Source: Fulvivirga marina (lineage in GTDB: Bacteria > Bacteroidota > Bacteroidia > Cytophagales > Cyclobacteriaceae). From it: a stretch of 64,000 nt of DNA. The first letter of the stretch is position 1; every line of letters begins with the position of its first letter. The stretch is taken from NCBI RefSeq assembly GCF_016775155.1, contig NZ_JAEUGD010000023.1, positions 248,001 through 312,000 of the forward strand, given 5' to 3'. The notes under the pieces were generated by a model, which was not told the origin of the DNA, ran no database searches, and was given only the letters and a program-made list of their open reading frames with translations. Made by a program: the position numbers and the translations under genes. Shown here piece after piece: positions 25,609 to 34,440 of the stretch.

Positions 25609-26853
25609 ATGTGCATGAGAAAAATTTTGATTGGCCTTACTTTTTGTTCTTTTTTATTACCTTTTTTTTCAAAGTCGTATAGTCAAACACTGGGCTTTGA
25701 GTTAAATGATACGAAACGGGTCAATATTCCTTTTGAAGTCTATAATAACCTCATTGTTGTTCCTGTTGTCCTTAACAATCAGATACCCCTAAAATTCATA
25801 CTGGATACCGGCGTACGGACTACTATTCTGACCGAAAAATCTTTTAGTGATATATTAAACCTGACTTACTCAAGAAAATATACGATTTCAGGGCTTGGGG
25901 GAGAGCGGCATGTAGATGCTTATATTACCAACAATGTATCTCTTTCACTTCCTGGCGTATCAGGAAAAGGGCATGCGATGTTGGTACTTGCGGAAGATTA
26001 CCTTGAGTTGCGCAATTATCTGGGTACAGAGGTGCATGGCATATTGGGCTACGAGATCTTTAGCCGGTTTATAGTTACTATCAACTATGATAAGAAGGTA
26101 TTAACGCTTACAACACCTGAACACTTTAAGAAACGCAGGAGGTTTCAGGAAGTGGAGATGAAAGTAGAGGATACAAAGCCTTACATTTCGGGACGTATTG
26201 TTTACAAAACGGGCGAGCATCTGGATGTGAAGTTGCTTGTTGATACGGGTGCCAGCCATGGGTTGCTATTGGATAAGTCATCAGATCCGCAGATAACAAT
26301 ACCAGAAAAACATATCACGACATCTTTAGGCAGAGGTTTGGGGGGATTGTTGGAAGGAGAAATGGCCCGCCTGAAATATTTTCACCTCGGAGAAGCATGC
26401 TGGCAGGATATCCTTGCCACCTTTCCCGAAACAAATTCTTTTCTTGATAGCCTCAAAAATGTAGGGACATTTAGAAACGGTTCTGTCGGGGGTGAAATTC
26501 TCAGCCGATTTACCGTGGTTATTAACTTTCCTGAAGAAAAGCTGTATCTAAAAAAAGGAAAAAGCTTTAAGAAGGATTTTACCTATAACCTAAGTGGTTT
26601 GGTGGTTAAGGCCATTGGTAGTCGCTTAAATACTTATGAGATTACAGAAGTACGCAAAAATTCAGTCGGCGAAAAGGCTGGCTTTAAGAAAGGCGATGTT
26701 CTCGTTTCCATCAATAGCATTGATGCCAGTAGGTTGAGGTTAAGTAACATTACAAATTTTCTTAATGCCAGGGAGAACAAAAAGCTGAAGCTAACCGTCT
26801 TACGGGACGGCGTTAAAATCACTCAAACTTTTCGTTTAAAGAGCCAGATTTAG
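25609..26853 (+). CDS. Exported retropepsin-like aspartic protease with PDZ domain
   Basis: 414 residues; a second in-frame ATG at 25615 is equally possible. Signal peptide to about residue 26. Two retropepsin-type halves, each with a DTG: FILDTGVRT (Asp66) and LLVDTGASH (Asp212), with supporting ILGYEIFSRF and VGGEILSRF flap/hydrophobic motifs. Residues about 330-414 form a PDZ domain (VRKNSVGEKAGFKKGDVLVSIN, given in part). Single-chain duplicated aspartyl proteases with PDZ are common in Bacteroidota; substrate unknown, periplasmic or surface. Converges with the receiver-like gene (4-base overlap). Confidence 0.85.
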   Translation: MCMRKILIGLTFCSFLLPFFSKSYSQTLGFELNDTKRVNIPFEVYNNLIVVPVVLNNQIPLKFILDTGVRTTILTEKSFSDILNLTYSRKYTISGLGGERHVDAYITNNVSLSLPGVSGKGHAMLVLAEDYLELRNYLGTEVHGILGYEIFSRFIVTINYDKKVLTLTTPEHFKKRRRFQEVEMKVEDTKPYISGRIVYKTGEHLDVKLLVDTGASHGLLLDKSSDPQITIPEKHITTSLGRGLGGLLEGEMARLKYFHLGEACWQDILATFPETNSFLDSLKNVGTFRNGSVGGEILSRFTVVINFPEEKLYLKKGKSFKKDFTYNLSGLVVKAIGSRLNTYEITEVRKNSVGEKAGFKKGDVLVSINSIDASRLRLSNITNFLNARENKKLKLTVLRDGVKITQTFRLKSQI

Positions 26854-27326
26854 TTATTACTGAAGAAGTTAAGAAACTGAGACTGGCGCTTTTTATAAGA
26901 GGTATACAGGTACTTCTGCATACTTCTAAGTCGTATAGAATTTAATATTGATCTTGAAAGAGCTTCAGAGGTAATGCCATCCTTAAGAATAAACTCTTGA
27001 GCACCAACTAAATACGACTCTCCGTAATTTGAATTCTTTAAAATCGCAATGGGGATATCACGGGTTTTAGACCATGATGAGAGCTTACCGAGAAGGCTTT
27101 TTAAGTAGGGTTCCTCCAGGTTGTCATCTATCAGGATGCAACTGGGACGAAACCGCATGATCTTTTTATAGACGGTTTTTAGGTCGAAGCCTATTTCTGC
27201 ATGATAACTTTTAGTTTTGATCTCTTTTAGCTTTTCGTAAATATTACTAAGTTCGATCGGGTTGTTTCCAATTAAAAATATATTAATGGCATCATTGCTA
27301 GTTTTGTTAGTAGATATCGAATTCAT
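26850..27326 (-). CDS. Degenerate response-regulator receiver protein
   Basis: 158 residues. The fold pattern of a CheY-like receiver is visible: strand INIFLIGNN, strand CILIDDN with an Asp in the phospho-acceptor position (about 77), and AILKN / EFILKDG for strands 4 and 5. The N-terminal acidic pair that binds magnesium is replaced by Gly-Asn-Asn, and the residue after strand 4 is Lys-Asn. This suggests a pseudo-receiver that may not be phosphorylated. A basic helical tail follows and no output domain. Partner unknown. Confidence 0.65.
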   Translation of the reverse strand: MNSISTNKTSNDAINIFLIGNNPIELSNIYEKLKEIKTKSYHAEIGFDLKTVYKKIMRFRPSCILIDDNLEEPYLKSLLGKLSSWSKTRDIPIAILKNSNYGESYLVGAQEFILKDGITSEALSRSILNSIRLRSMQKYLYTSYKKRQSQFLNFFSNN

Positions 27327-27428
27327 AGGCCAACTTGTTTTTGTAAATTAAACGCTTTTATCTGTAATAAGTTTGATCATTATATTCTATTTTTTAGAAA
27401 ATTATTCACATTTGATGTTAATACGCTG

Positions 27429-28547
27429 GTGGTGAGAAAGGTAATCGTTATAGGAGGAGGGCTTGCTGGTTTAGTAACTTCTATTTGTTTACGCAAGGCT
27501 GGTTTGCCTGTAACATTAATAGAGAAAAAGACATATCCATTTCACCGAGTATGTGGCGAATACATTTCTAATGAGGTTTGTGGCTTTCTGGAGCGCCTCC
27601 AAATATTTCCGGATCATGTCAGGCCATCACTTATTACTCGTCTTCAGATTACTTCTGTAAATGGTAAATCTGCATTTCTGCCATTGGATATGGGTGGTTT
27701 TGGGTTGAGTCGATTTGAAATGGATTACTTCATGTATCAAAAGGCAGTAGATATGGGGGTGGAGTTTATCCTACAGAGTCAGGCAGGAGCGGTGAGGTTC
27801 GAGGAAAATAAGTTTTTAGTTGACATCGAGGGAGCTTCTAGTATGGAAGCAGAGGTGGTTGTGGGAGCATTTGGGAAAAGATCGAGGCTGGATAAGCAAA
27901 TGGGGAGAAGGTTTTTGGTAAAAAGATCACCCTATATTGGGGTGAAATACCATATTCAATATGACCAGCATCCAGATGACCTGATTGCACTCCATAACTT
28001 TAAGAATGGGTATTGTGGCATCAATAAAATAGAAGAGGATAAATATAATCTATGTTATTTGTCGGCGCGGTCTAACTTATCGAAGTCATCAGATATTTCC
28101 GACATGGAAGATCATATCCTTAGTCAAAATCCACATTTGAAGAGAATATTTACTGAAGCTAAATTCCTTTTTGAAAGACCTGAGGTTATCAATGAGATTT
28201 CATTTGAAACCAAGGAGTCCGTAGATCAGCATGTGTTGATGTGCGGTGATGCTGCGGGTATGATCACTCCTTTGTGCGGCAATGGCATGGCCATGGCCAT
28301 TCGATCAGCCAAAACCTTGTCAGGAGAAATCATCAATTACTTTCATAACCACCATTCGAGAGAAAAACTTGAAAGTAACTATGGGCAAAGATGGCGGGTG
28401 CTGTTTGAAAGGAGGTTGTGGGCAGGCAGACAGATACAAAAACTTTTTGGCTCAGAGCATGCCTCCAACCTTGCCGTTCTTATAGCCAGGAGGTCAAGGT
28501 TTATAGCTGATTTTTTGATTAAACAAACACATGGTGAGGCTTTTTAA
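27429..28547 (+). CDS. FAD-dependent oxidoreductase of the type III PKS cluster
   Basis: 372 residues, starting with GTG. FAD-binding GGGLAG at 9-14 followed by an acidic-end strand (VTLIEKK), and the second FAD motif CGDAAGMITPLCGNGMAMAI near residue 275. This is the GGR/UbiH-like group-A flavoprotein type, which hydroxylates aromatics or reduces prenyl chains. It neighbours a UbiA prenyltransferase, type III PKS and methyltransferase, so hydroxylation of a phenolic polyketide (as SrsC does in Streptomyces griseus) or reduction of a prenyl tail is plausible. Overlaps the convergent UbiA gene by 4 bases. Confidence 0.85.
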   Translation: MVRKVIVIGGGLAGLVTSICLRKAGLPVTLIEKKTYPFHRVCGEYISNEVCGFLERLQIFPDHVRPSLITRLQITSVNGKSAFLPLDMGGFGLSRFEMDYFMYQKAVDMGVEFILQSQAGAVRFEENKFLVDIEGASSMEAEVVVGAFGKRSRLDKQMGRRFLVKRSPYIGVKYHIQYDQHPDDLIALHNFKNGYCGINKIEEDKYNLCYLSARSNLSKSSDISDMEDHILSQNPHLKRIFTEAKFLFERPEVINEISFETKESVDQHVLMCGDAAGMITPLCGNGMAMAIRSAKTLSGEIINYFHNHHSREKLESNYGQRWRVLFERRLWAGRQIQKLFGSEHASNLAVLIARRSRFIADFLIKQTHGEAF

Positions 28548-29443
28548 TAGCCCGCTTTAATAGCCTGGAGCACCTGACTGTTATCCAGGAAAAAATAAAT
28601 AAAAAAGATGTTCAGGCATAAGGCAGAGATGGTGTTTAGCCACATAGTGTAGCTGTAATTTGCTTTATTTATATCCACATGGACTTTCAAGTACCAATAG
28701 CCAAAGTACATTACAACTGGAAGCATCCCCAGCACAAAATGCAAGGCATATTTGTCATGATGATATTCCATAAAGTAAAAAACAAAGCAGCCAACTGCTA
28801 TGGAAAATGCTATGGCAGTAAAATGAAAAGTACCCTTAATTCCCAGTTTATAACTTAAAGTATTATCTCCTCTTTTGGAGTCTTCCTCATGCTGATAGAT
28901 CTGTGTCATGGGGTAAGAGCCCCATAATACCAGTGAGGTTAGTAAAGCAGGTATTACTACATGTGCCTGCTCTAGTACATGAAAGCCGTATTTATTCAGC
29001 CCCATATAGGCCATAATGAAGGTAAAGATTCCCTGAAAGAAACCTGCAATGAACCAACTGAGCCAGGCATATTTCTTTATTCGCACTAAAGGGTGGCTGT
29101 AAGCTTTAGAAACTAACCCATAAATAAATAGCATGAGCGCAAACTGCCAACTGATAAGCAAGGCCAAACCTATAGCAACCAAATCAAATATTAGTGCCGT
29201 ATAGTACAGGCCTCTTACTACCTTCGGTGGGTTTTTTAAACCACCAATACTTTTCTCGTCTTTATCAAAATAGCTATTGTAGCCGTTGCTTGCAGGGTAA
29301 AGAAAAAAATGAAGAGCAATGAAAACAATGATGATCCGGCTTTCATTAATATTTGGTGAGACCGCCAGGGCAAATAGAAATACCGGTAGGAGAAAAAACG
29401 AAAAAGGGATACGCAGGTGGAGCCATGTAGATTTTTTAAACAT
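28544..29443 (-). CDS. UbiA family prenyltransferase
   Basis: 299 residues with about eight membrane helices. First aspartate-rich motif NGYNSYFDKDE (52-62) and second motif near 190 (HEEDSKRGDNT) are the magnesium-diphosphate sites of the UbiA superfamily. Expected to transfer an isoprenoid chain onto an aromatic acceptor in the inner membrane. Placed between the FAD enzyme and the type III PKS gene but on the opposite strand, divergent from the PKS with 50 bases between. The acceptor may be the polyketide ring; menaquinone synthesis (menA) is a weaker alternative given the neighbours. Confidence 0.82.
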   Translation of the reverse strand: MFKKSTWLHLRIPFSFFLLPVFLFALAVSPNINESRIIIVFIALHFFLYPASNGYNSYFDKDEKSIGGLKNPPKVVRGLYYTALIFDLVAIGLALLISWQFALMLFIYGLVSKAYSHPLVRIKKYAWLSWFIAGFFQGIFTFIMAYMGLNKYGFHVLEQAHVVIPALLTSLVLWGSYPMTQIYQHEEDSKRGDNTLSYKLGIKGTFHFTAIAFSIAVGCFVFYFMEYHHDKYALHFVLGMLPVVMYFGYWYLKVHVDINKANYSYTMWLNTISALCLNIFFIYFFLDNSQVLQAIKAGY

Positions 29444-29468
29444 ACATTATATTCTTTTACGCCAAGAT

Positions 29469-29491
29469 ATCAATTTTTAATTATTATTGAT
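29469..29491. promoter_or_regulatory. Inverted repeat in the UbiA/PKS divergent promoter
   Basis: ATCAAT (29469-29474) and ATTGAT (29486-29491) are inverted arms separated by 11 A/T bases, in the 50-base gap between the two divergent genes. Could be an operator controlling both; AT richness makes chance occurrence possible. Confidence 0.3.
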
Positions 29492-29493
29492 CA

Positions 29494-30585
29494 ATGAATG
29501 CATACATCACCTCTATTGCCACATCAAATCCCAGATTCAAAATCAAGCAGCAGGATGTTCTTGATTTTATGATTCGGGCACATCAGTTGAAAGGTGTTGA
29601 TGCAGATAAATTAAGGGTACTTTATCGAGCTACAGGTATATTATCGAGGTATTCGGTAATAGAAGATTATCAGTCATCCCTGGTCAGACAATTTTTCCCT
29701 GACAATAAAAAGCTTGAGCCTTTCCCTTCTACTCAGGAGCGTCTTGAACTCTTTCAGCAGGAAGCTATCACATTGTGTGTTGAAGCTGCCAAAAGAGCCT
29801 TAACGACTACTCGTGCTGAACAAATTACGCATTTAATTACGGTAAGTTGTACAGGTATGTATGCCCCTGGTATTGATATAGAACTTGTCGACAGGCTCGG
29901 TCTAAATTCACATGTAGAGAGGACAGGTATTAATTTTATGGGATGCTATGCGGCTTTTAATGCAATAAAAGTGGCGGACGCTATATGCACGGCCAATAAA
30001 GGTGCAAAAGTACTTGTAGTATGCGTGGAGTTGTGTAGTATTCACTTTCAAAAGAAAGCCATGGACGACTATATGCTGGCCAATGCACTTTTTGGCGATG
30101 GTGCAGCTGCGGTAGTGGTGACAGGAAAACCGGTGACAGGTGTAAATCTAAAAACCACTTCTTTTTTCAGCGAGTTATTCAGAAATGGCCATGAGCATAT
30201 GGCTTGGAAAATCGGTAATTTTGGTTTTGAAATGCGTCTTTCTTCCTACGTGCCCGATGTTATCGAGTCAGGTGTTAGACTGTTAACCCAAAAATTACTT
30301 GATAAAGGAGGAGTCGATAAATTTGACTATTTTGCCATACATCCGGGGGGAAAAAGAATTTTACAGGTTATTGAAAAGGAGCTTGGTATTAGTAAAAGGG
30401 AAAATCAGGAGGCACATGACATTCTTTCTGAATATGGCAATATGTCTTCACCGACTATTTTATTTGTATTAAAGCGGGTTATGGATAAATTTAACATGGA
30501 GGATAATGGTAAGAATCTTTTAGGGCTTGCTTTTGGTCCGGGGCTTACACTTGAGAGTATGCTTTTAACAATTGAATCTCATTAA
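29494..30585 (+). CDS. Type III polyketide synthase (chalcone/stilbene synthase superfamily)
   Basis: 363 residues, normal length. Catalytic triad complete: Cys151 (NFMGCYAAF), His283 (FAIHPGGKRIL) and Asn316 (EYGNMSSPT). The C-terminal GLAFGPGLTLESMLL loop is the CoA-site GFGPG-like motif. It would condense an acyl-CoA starter with malonyl-CoA to an alkylresorcinol, alkylpyrone or phloroglucinol; the starter and ring closure cannot be read. Its TAA overlaps the ATG of the methyltransferase gene by one base, so they are translationally coupled. Confidence 0.92.
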   Translation: MNAYITSIATSNPRFKIKQQDVLDFMIRAHQLKGVDADKLRVLYRATGILSRYSVIEDYQSSLVRQFFPDNKKLEPFPSTQERLELFQQEAITLCVEAAKRALTTTRAEQITHLITVSCTGMYAPGIDIELVDRLGLNSHVERTGINFMGCYAAFNAIKVADAICTANKGAKVLVVCVELCSIHFQKKAMDDYMLANALFGDGAAAVVVTGKPVTGVNLKTTSFFSELFRNGHEHMAWKIGNFGFEMRLSSYVPDVIESGVRLLTQKLLDKGGVDKFDYFAIHPGGKRILQVIEKELGISKRENQEAHDILSEYGNMSSPTILFVLKRVMDKFNMEDNGKNLLGLAFGPGLTLESMLLTIESH

Positions 30586-31298
30586 TGGCGTCAAAATTTG
30601 TACAGCGAAGTAATGAGGCAGAGCTAATGGATGACCTCGAAAGTTCAGGAGAGGTTATTGATCAGACACTTAAAGAATTGGAAACCATTAACAAATGGCT
30701 GGGGGGAAATCATGTTACCGTCAATGGGTTGGATTTGCTGATGGGAAAAGCCAGTGTAAGGCCTGACATTTTAACGATCGCAGATCTTGGGTGTGGCGGG
30801 GGTGATATGCTAATGATGATCGCAGATTGGGCACGAAAGCGCCAACAGCCCATAAACCTGATAGGTATAGATGCAAACCCGAATATTGTGGCATTCGCCA
30901 AGAAGAATACTCAGGATTACCCTGAAATAAGCTATAAAGCCATTAACATTTTTTCAGATGAGTTTAAAGCATTGAAATATGATGTGGCAACCTCTACGCT
31001 TTTTACGCATCATTTTACCAATCATAAGCTTGTCGGTTTATTTGCACATATAAAATCCCAGGCAACCATAGGTATGGTAATTAATGACTTGCATCGCCAT
31101 TGGTTTGCCTATCACTCCATCAAATGGTTGACCGCTGCTTTTTCAAAATCTGCCATGGTAAGAAATGATGCAGCCGTATCTGTACTCAGGTCGTTTCATA
31201 AAACTGAAATTGAGAAAATATTAGAAAACTCTAATATTACTAACTATTCACTCAGGTGGATGTGGGCCTTTCGATGGCAATTGGTTTCGTGGTTTTAG
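30585..31298 (+). CDS. Class I SAM-dependent methyltransferase of the PKS cluster
   Basis: 237 residues. SAM-binding motif I ADLGCGGGDM (66-75) and an acidic residue after strand 2 (LIGIDANP). No membrane segment. The TAATG overlap with the PKS gene implies a common pathway. In the srs operon of Streptomyces griseus a PKS (SrsA), methyltransferase (SrsB) and flavoprotein (SrsC) make methylated quinones; the same three activities are present here. O- or C-methylation of the polyketide ring is the inferred role. Confidence 0.85.
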   Translation: MASKFVQRSNEAELMDDLESSGEVIDQTLKELETINKWLGGNHVTVNGLDLLMGKASVRPDILTIADLGCGGGDMLMMIADWARKRQQPINLIGIDANPNIVAFAKKNTQDYPEISYKAINIFSDEFKALKYDVATSTLFTHHFTNHKLVGLFAHIKSQATIGMVINDLHRHWFAYHSIKWLTAAFSKSAMVRNDAAVSVLRSFHKTEIEKILENSNITNYSLRWMWAFRWQLVSWF

Positions 31299-31344
31299 TG
31301 CCAGTCGGTCAAGCTGTAGATTAAGCAACGGGATCCGGCATACC

Positions 31345-31929
31345 TTAGCCGGAAACCCACTTTATCTTACTTTCGATTGGCTTACGCTTACCAGTAGGCC
31401 ACTTATCACCTTTAGGCATTCCTATGTACAGAAAACCTAACAGTAAGTCATGCTTTCCTAAGCCGAAAAATGGCTTGGCCTCCTCATAGAATGTAACCCC
31501 TCCTGTACTCCAATAGCACCCGACTTTATGGGCCGAAGCCGTGAGCCACATATTTTGCACAGCACATGCAGTAGCACAGATCTCTTCTATCTCGGGTATT
31601 TTTTGTTCTTCATCCCTGTGCATGCCAATGGCTATTACATGTGAGCATTCCAAAGGTTTATTTTTCAGCTTGGTATAGGTTTCTTCTTTGAAGGAGTCAC
31701 TGTTTTGTTGTTTGTAGAGATCACTTTGAAAGTCTCCCAGCTTTTTCAGACCTTCTTCTTTGAATATCACAAACCTCCATGGCTCGGTCAGTTTATGTGT
31801 TGGTGCCCAATTAGCATTATCCAGCATGTTTTCAATTACCTTATCATCAACCAGTTCCCCGGAGAACATATTGGTGTATATTGACCGACGAGTTTTTATG
31901 ATTTCATTTACCGTTTCAATAAAATCCAT
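31345..31929 (-). CDS. Nitroreductase family protein (YdjA-like)
   Basis: 194 residues. Short nitroreductase with the FMN-binding KTRRSIYTNMFSG start, ANWAPTHKLTEPWRFV, and the C-terminal LLGFLYIGMPKG. This pattern matches the compact YdjA/TM1586 group of FMN-dependent NAD(P)H oxidoreductases. Cytoplasmic; physiological substrate unknown. Converges with the methyltransferase gene, with 46 bases between; a GC-rich hairpin spanning its stop may terminate both. Confidence 0.88.
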   Translation of the reverse strand: MDFIETVNEIIKTRRSIYTNMFSGELVDDKVIENMLDNANWAPTHKLTEPWRFVIFKEEGLKKLGDFQSDLYKQQNSDSFKEETYTKLKNKPLECSHVIAIGMHRDEEQKIPEIEEICATACAVQNMWLTASAHKVGCYWSTGGVTFYEEAKPFFGLGKHDLLLGFLYIGMPKGDKWPTGKRKPIESKIKWVSG

Positions 31930-31978
31930 TTATACTTTCTTTTTATTAAGTAATTTAACCTCTCAAAATAAATTGGTT

Positions 31979-31996
31979 AAGCCACATTAGTGGCTT
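31979..31996. repeat. Short GC-rich hairpin between divergent genes
   Basis: AAGCCAC-ATTA-GTGGCTT, a perfect 7-bp stem with a tetraloop, in the gap between the nitroreductase and M14 peptidase starts and overlapping the likely promoter of the latter. Could be an operator or a leader hairpin. Confidence 0.35.
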
Positions 31997-32017
31997 TGAA
32001 GTGATTAAATATAGAGA

Positions 32018-33745
32018 ATGAAAAACACAATCTTTCTTTTATGCCTTTTCTTTTCAGTGCAACTTTTTGCTCAAAAGCATATTAAAACCGGATTTGAACA
32101 AAATGGAGGTACCTCGCCCTATCATGAAGTAATTGACTATTATAAAATGCTATCCAAGCAGTATCCGGAAGTTTATATTCAAGAAATGGATGAAACAGAT
32201 AGTGGTAAGCCGCTGCACATGGTAATAGTGGATGTTGATGCAGACTTTGATCTAAATAGATCAAGGGCAAAGGGAAAGACTATTATCATGATCAATAACG
32301 GGATACATCCCGGAGAACCGGATGGTATTGAGGCCTCACAAATGCTGGTACGCGATTATGTAGTGAGTGCAAAAATGAAAAAAGCTCTAAAGGACATTGT
32401 ACTGGTGGTGATCCCTATTTATAACATTGGTGGCGCACTAAACAGGAATAGCTTCACCCGAGCGAATCAAAATGGGCCGGAAAAGTATGGGTTTAGGGGT
32501 AATGCTAGAAATTATGACCTTAATAGAGACTTTATAAAAGCCGATACAAAAAATGCATTGGCTTTTTATGAAATATATCATTTAGCGAAGCCCGATATTT
32601 TCATAGATACCCATGTTAGTAATGGGGCTGATTATCAGTATAGCATTACACACTTGGCCACACAGCATAATAAGATCGGGGGTGATATGGGTGCATACAT
32701 TGAAGGTAGCTTTACTCCTCAGCTCGAAACCCTAATTGCTAAAAAAGGAAGTGAAATCACCCCTTATGTTAATGTGTTTAACCAAACACCAGATTCAGAT
32801 GGTATCACTCAGTTTATGGATTACCCCAGGTACTCTACAGGATATACCACTTTGTTTAATACTTTGGGTTTTATGATTGAAACACATATGCTCAAACCCT
32901 TTAATGTTAGAGTAAAAGCCACTTACAACTTCATCGCGAGCGTTATAGAAATAGCGAGAAAGGACGGGGGGAAGATCAGGGCCATGCATAAGGATAATGT
33001 GCCAGAGCCGGGCAGCTTATATCCAGTTACCTGGAAGCTGGATTCTGAGAAATCAAGGGAAATAGGTTTTAAAGGTTATGAGGGGGAGATGGTTGCCAGC
33101 AAGGTTACTGGGCAGCAGCGTATTTTTTATAATCGGGGAAAACCCTTCAATAGAAAGATTCCTTACTATAATATTTATAATCCCACCAAAGAGGTCATTC
33201 TTCCCAAGGCATACATTGTGCCGCAGGGATGGCATGCAGTGCTAAACAGGTTGAAAGTTAATGACCTGACCTATTCAAGGCTTGAAAACGATACAACAAT
33301 AGAGGTTGAAAGTTACAAAATAGTTAAATACGAAACGTCACCCTCAGCATATGAAGGGCATTACCCACACAATAGTGTTGAAGTAGATAAATTAAAAACA
33401 GATGTAAGTTTCAGAGCTGGAGACTATGTCTTTTATGTTGATCAGCCCGGAGGGAAGTACCTCGTGGAAACTTTAGAGCCAGAAGCAACGGATTCATTTT
33501 TCAACTGGAATTTTTTTGATACTATCCTGCAGCAGAAGGAGCATTTCTCCCCTTATGTTTTTGAGGATATTGCCTGGCAGTTGCTTGAAGAAAAACCTGA
33601 ACTTAAAGAGCTTTTCGAAAAGAAAAAAAGCGAAGATATAAAGTTAGCAGGTAGCTGGCATGCTCAGCTAAGTTTTATTTATATGCATTCGCCTTATTAT
33701 GAAGAGGCTCATATGCAGTATCCAATATACCGTATAGTGGATTAA
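32018..33745 (+). CDS. Secreted M14 family zinc carboxypeptidase-like protein
   Basis: 575 residues with a signal peptide ending LFAQ (residue 19). The M14 zinc site is present: His97 and Glu100 in HPGEPDG, His199 in DTHVSNG, and catalytic Glu288 in FMIETHM. Residues about 330-575 form a beta-rich extension seen in Bacteroidota M14 proteins. Probably periplasmic or surface peptide degradation. Single gene. Confidence 0.9.
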   Translation: MKNTIFLLCLFFSVQLFAQKHIKTGFEQNGGTSPYHEVIDYYKMLSKQYPEVYIQEMDETDSGKPLHMVIVDVDADFDLNRSRAKGKTIIMINNGIHPGEPDGIEASQMLVRDYVVSAKMKKALKDIVLVVIPIYNIGGALNRNSFTRANQNGPEKYGFRGNARNYDLNRDFIKADTKNALAFYEIYHLAKPDIFIDTHVSNGADYQYSITHLATQHNKIGGDMGAYIEGSFTPQLETLIAKKGSEITPYVNVFNQTPDSDGITQFMDYPRYSTGYTTLFNTLGFMIETHMLKPFNVRVKATYNFIASVIEIARKDGGKIRAMHKDNVPEPGSLYPVTWKLDSEKSREIGFKGYEGEMVASKVTGQQRIFYNRGKPFNRKIPYYNIYNPTKEVILPKAYIVPQGWHAVLNRLKVNDLTYSRLENDTTIEVESYKIVKYETSPSAYEGHYPHNSVEVDKLKTDVSFRAGDYVFYVDQPGGKYLVETLEPEATDSFFNWNFFDTILQQKEHFSPYVFEDIAWQLLEEKPELKELFEKKKSEDIKLAGSWHAQLSFIYMHSPYYEEAHMQYPIYRIVD

Positions 33746-33930
33746 GTAATAGACCGGATAAAACATGCATAAGTAGTATCAAAAAAGAGTGGAGCGATCA
33801 TCTTTAAATAAGAAATCTATTTTCTAATTTAGCGATTTGGCAGGAGTGGGATCAAAAGAAGCTGACAGATGTAATGCCAAAAGAACATGAAGCTAAAAGC
33901 CAGAGAATACTAAAAATAAAACACACACCA

Positions 33931-34389
33931 ATGAAAAAGCATTTTAGGGACCAGTTTCAATATAATGCATGGGCGAATCAAAGGGTGTTGATCACCCTTG
34001 AAAGCAGCAATGTCAAAAATGACAAGGCGCTCCAGCTTTTTAGCCACCTGTTGTCAGCTCAAATTATTTGGCTTAATCGTATTAAAGATATTCCTACCTC
34101 ACCTTTTCCATTATGGGAGCAATATAAGCTGCGAGAACTTCGCAGTATGACAGAGGAAAGCTCTGTTAACTGGCTTAGCTATCTGGAAGAACATAAGTTT
34201 GACACCTTTGAGGAAATGATCTTTTATAAAAACACTGAGGGCAAGAAGTTTGAAAACACCATAAGGGAGATCATAAATCAGGTGTTGAGTCATAGTTCAT
34301 ACCATAGAGGTCAAATAGCCATACTGTTAAAGGAGGAAGGTATTGAGCCTCCGGTGACGGATTATATTGTTTATGCAAGGCAGAAATAA
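33931..34389 (+). CDS. DinB family protein
   Basis: 152 residues from the ATG at 33931, which matches DinB starts (KKHFRDQFQYNAWANQR); an in-frame ATG at 33874 would add an unlikely basic leader. The metal-binding His triad is visible: His39, His121 and His125 (HSSYHRGQIA). DinB/YfiT four-helix bundles are metal-dependent thiol transferases or unknown hydrolases; the name derives from the Bacillus DNA-damage gene and does not imply a repair role. Cytoplasmic. Confidence 0.88.
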   Translation: MKKHFRDQFQYNAWANQRVLITLESSNVKNDKALQLFSHLLSAQIIWLNRIKDIPTSPFPLWEQYKLRELRSMTEESSVNWLSYLEEHKFDTFEEMIFYKNTEGKKFENTIREIINQVLSHSSYHRGQIAILLKEEGIEPPVTDYIVYARQK

Positions 34390-34440
34390 ACAAAATATTT
34401 TATCAAGTTGTTAGAGGGGTAATCTCAACCCCTTGGTCCC

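Noticed and set aside
31330-31358. Hairpin over the nitroreductase stop as a confirmed terminator
   Set aside because: A 6-bp GC stem with an internal bulge but no T-run on either strand; possible but too weak to list as a feature.
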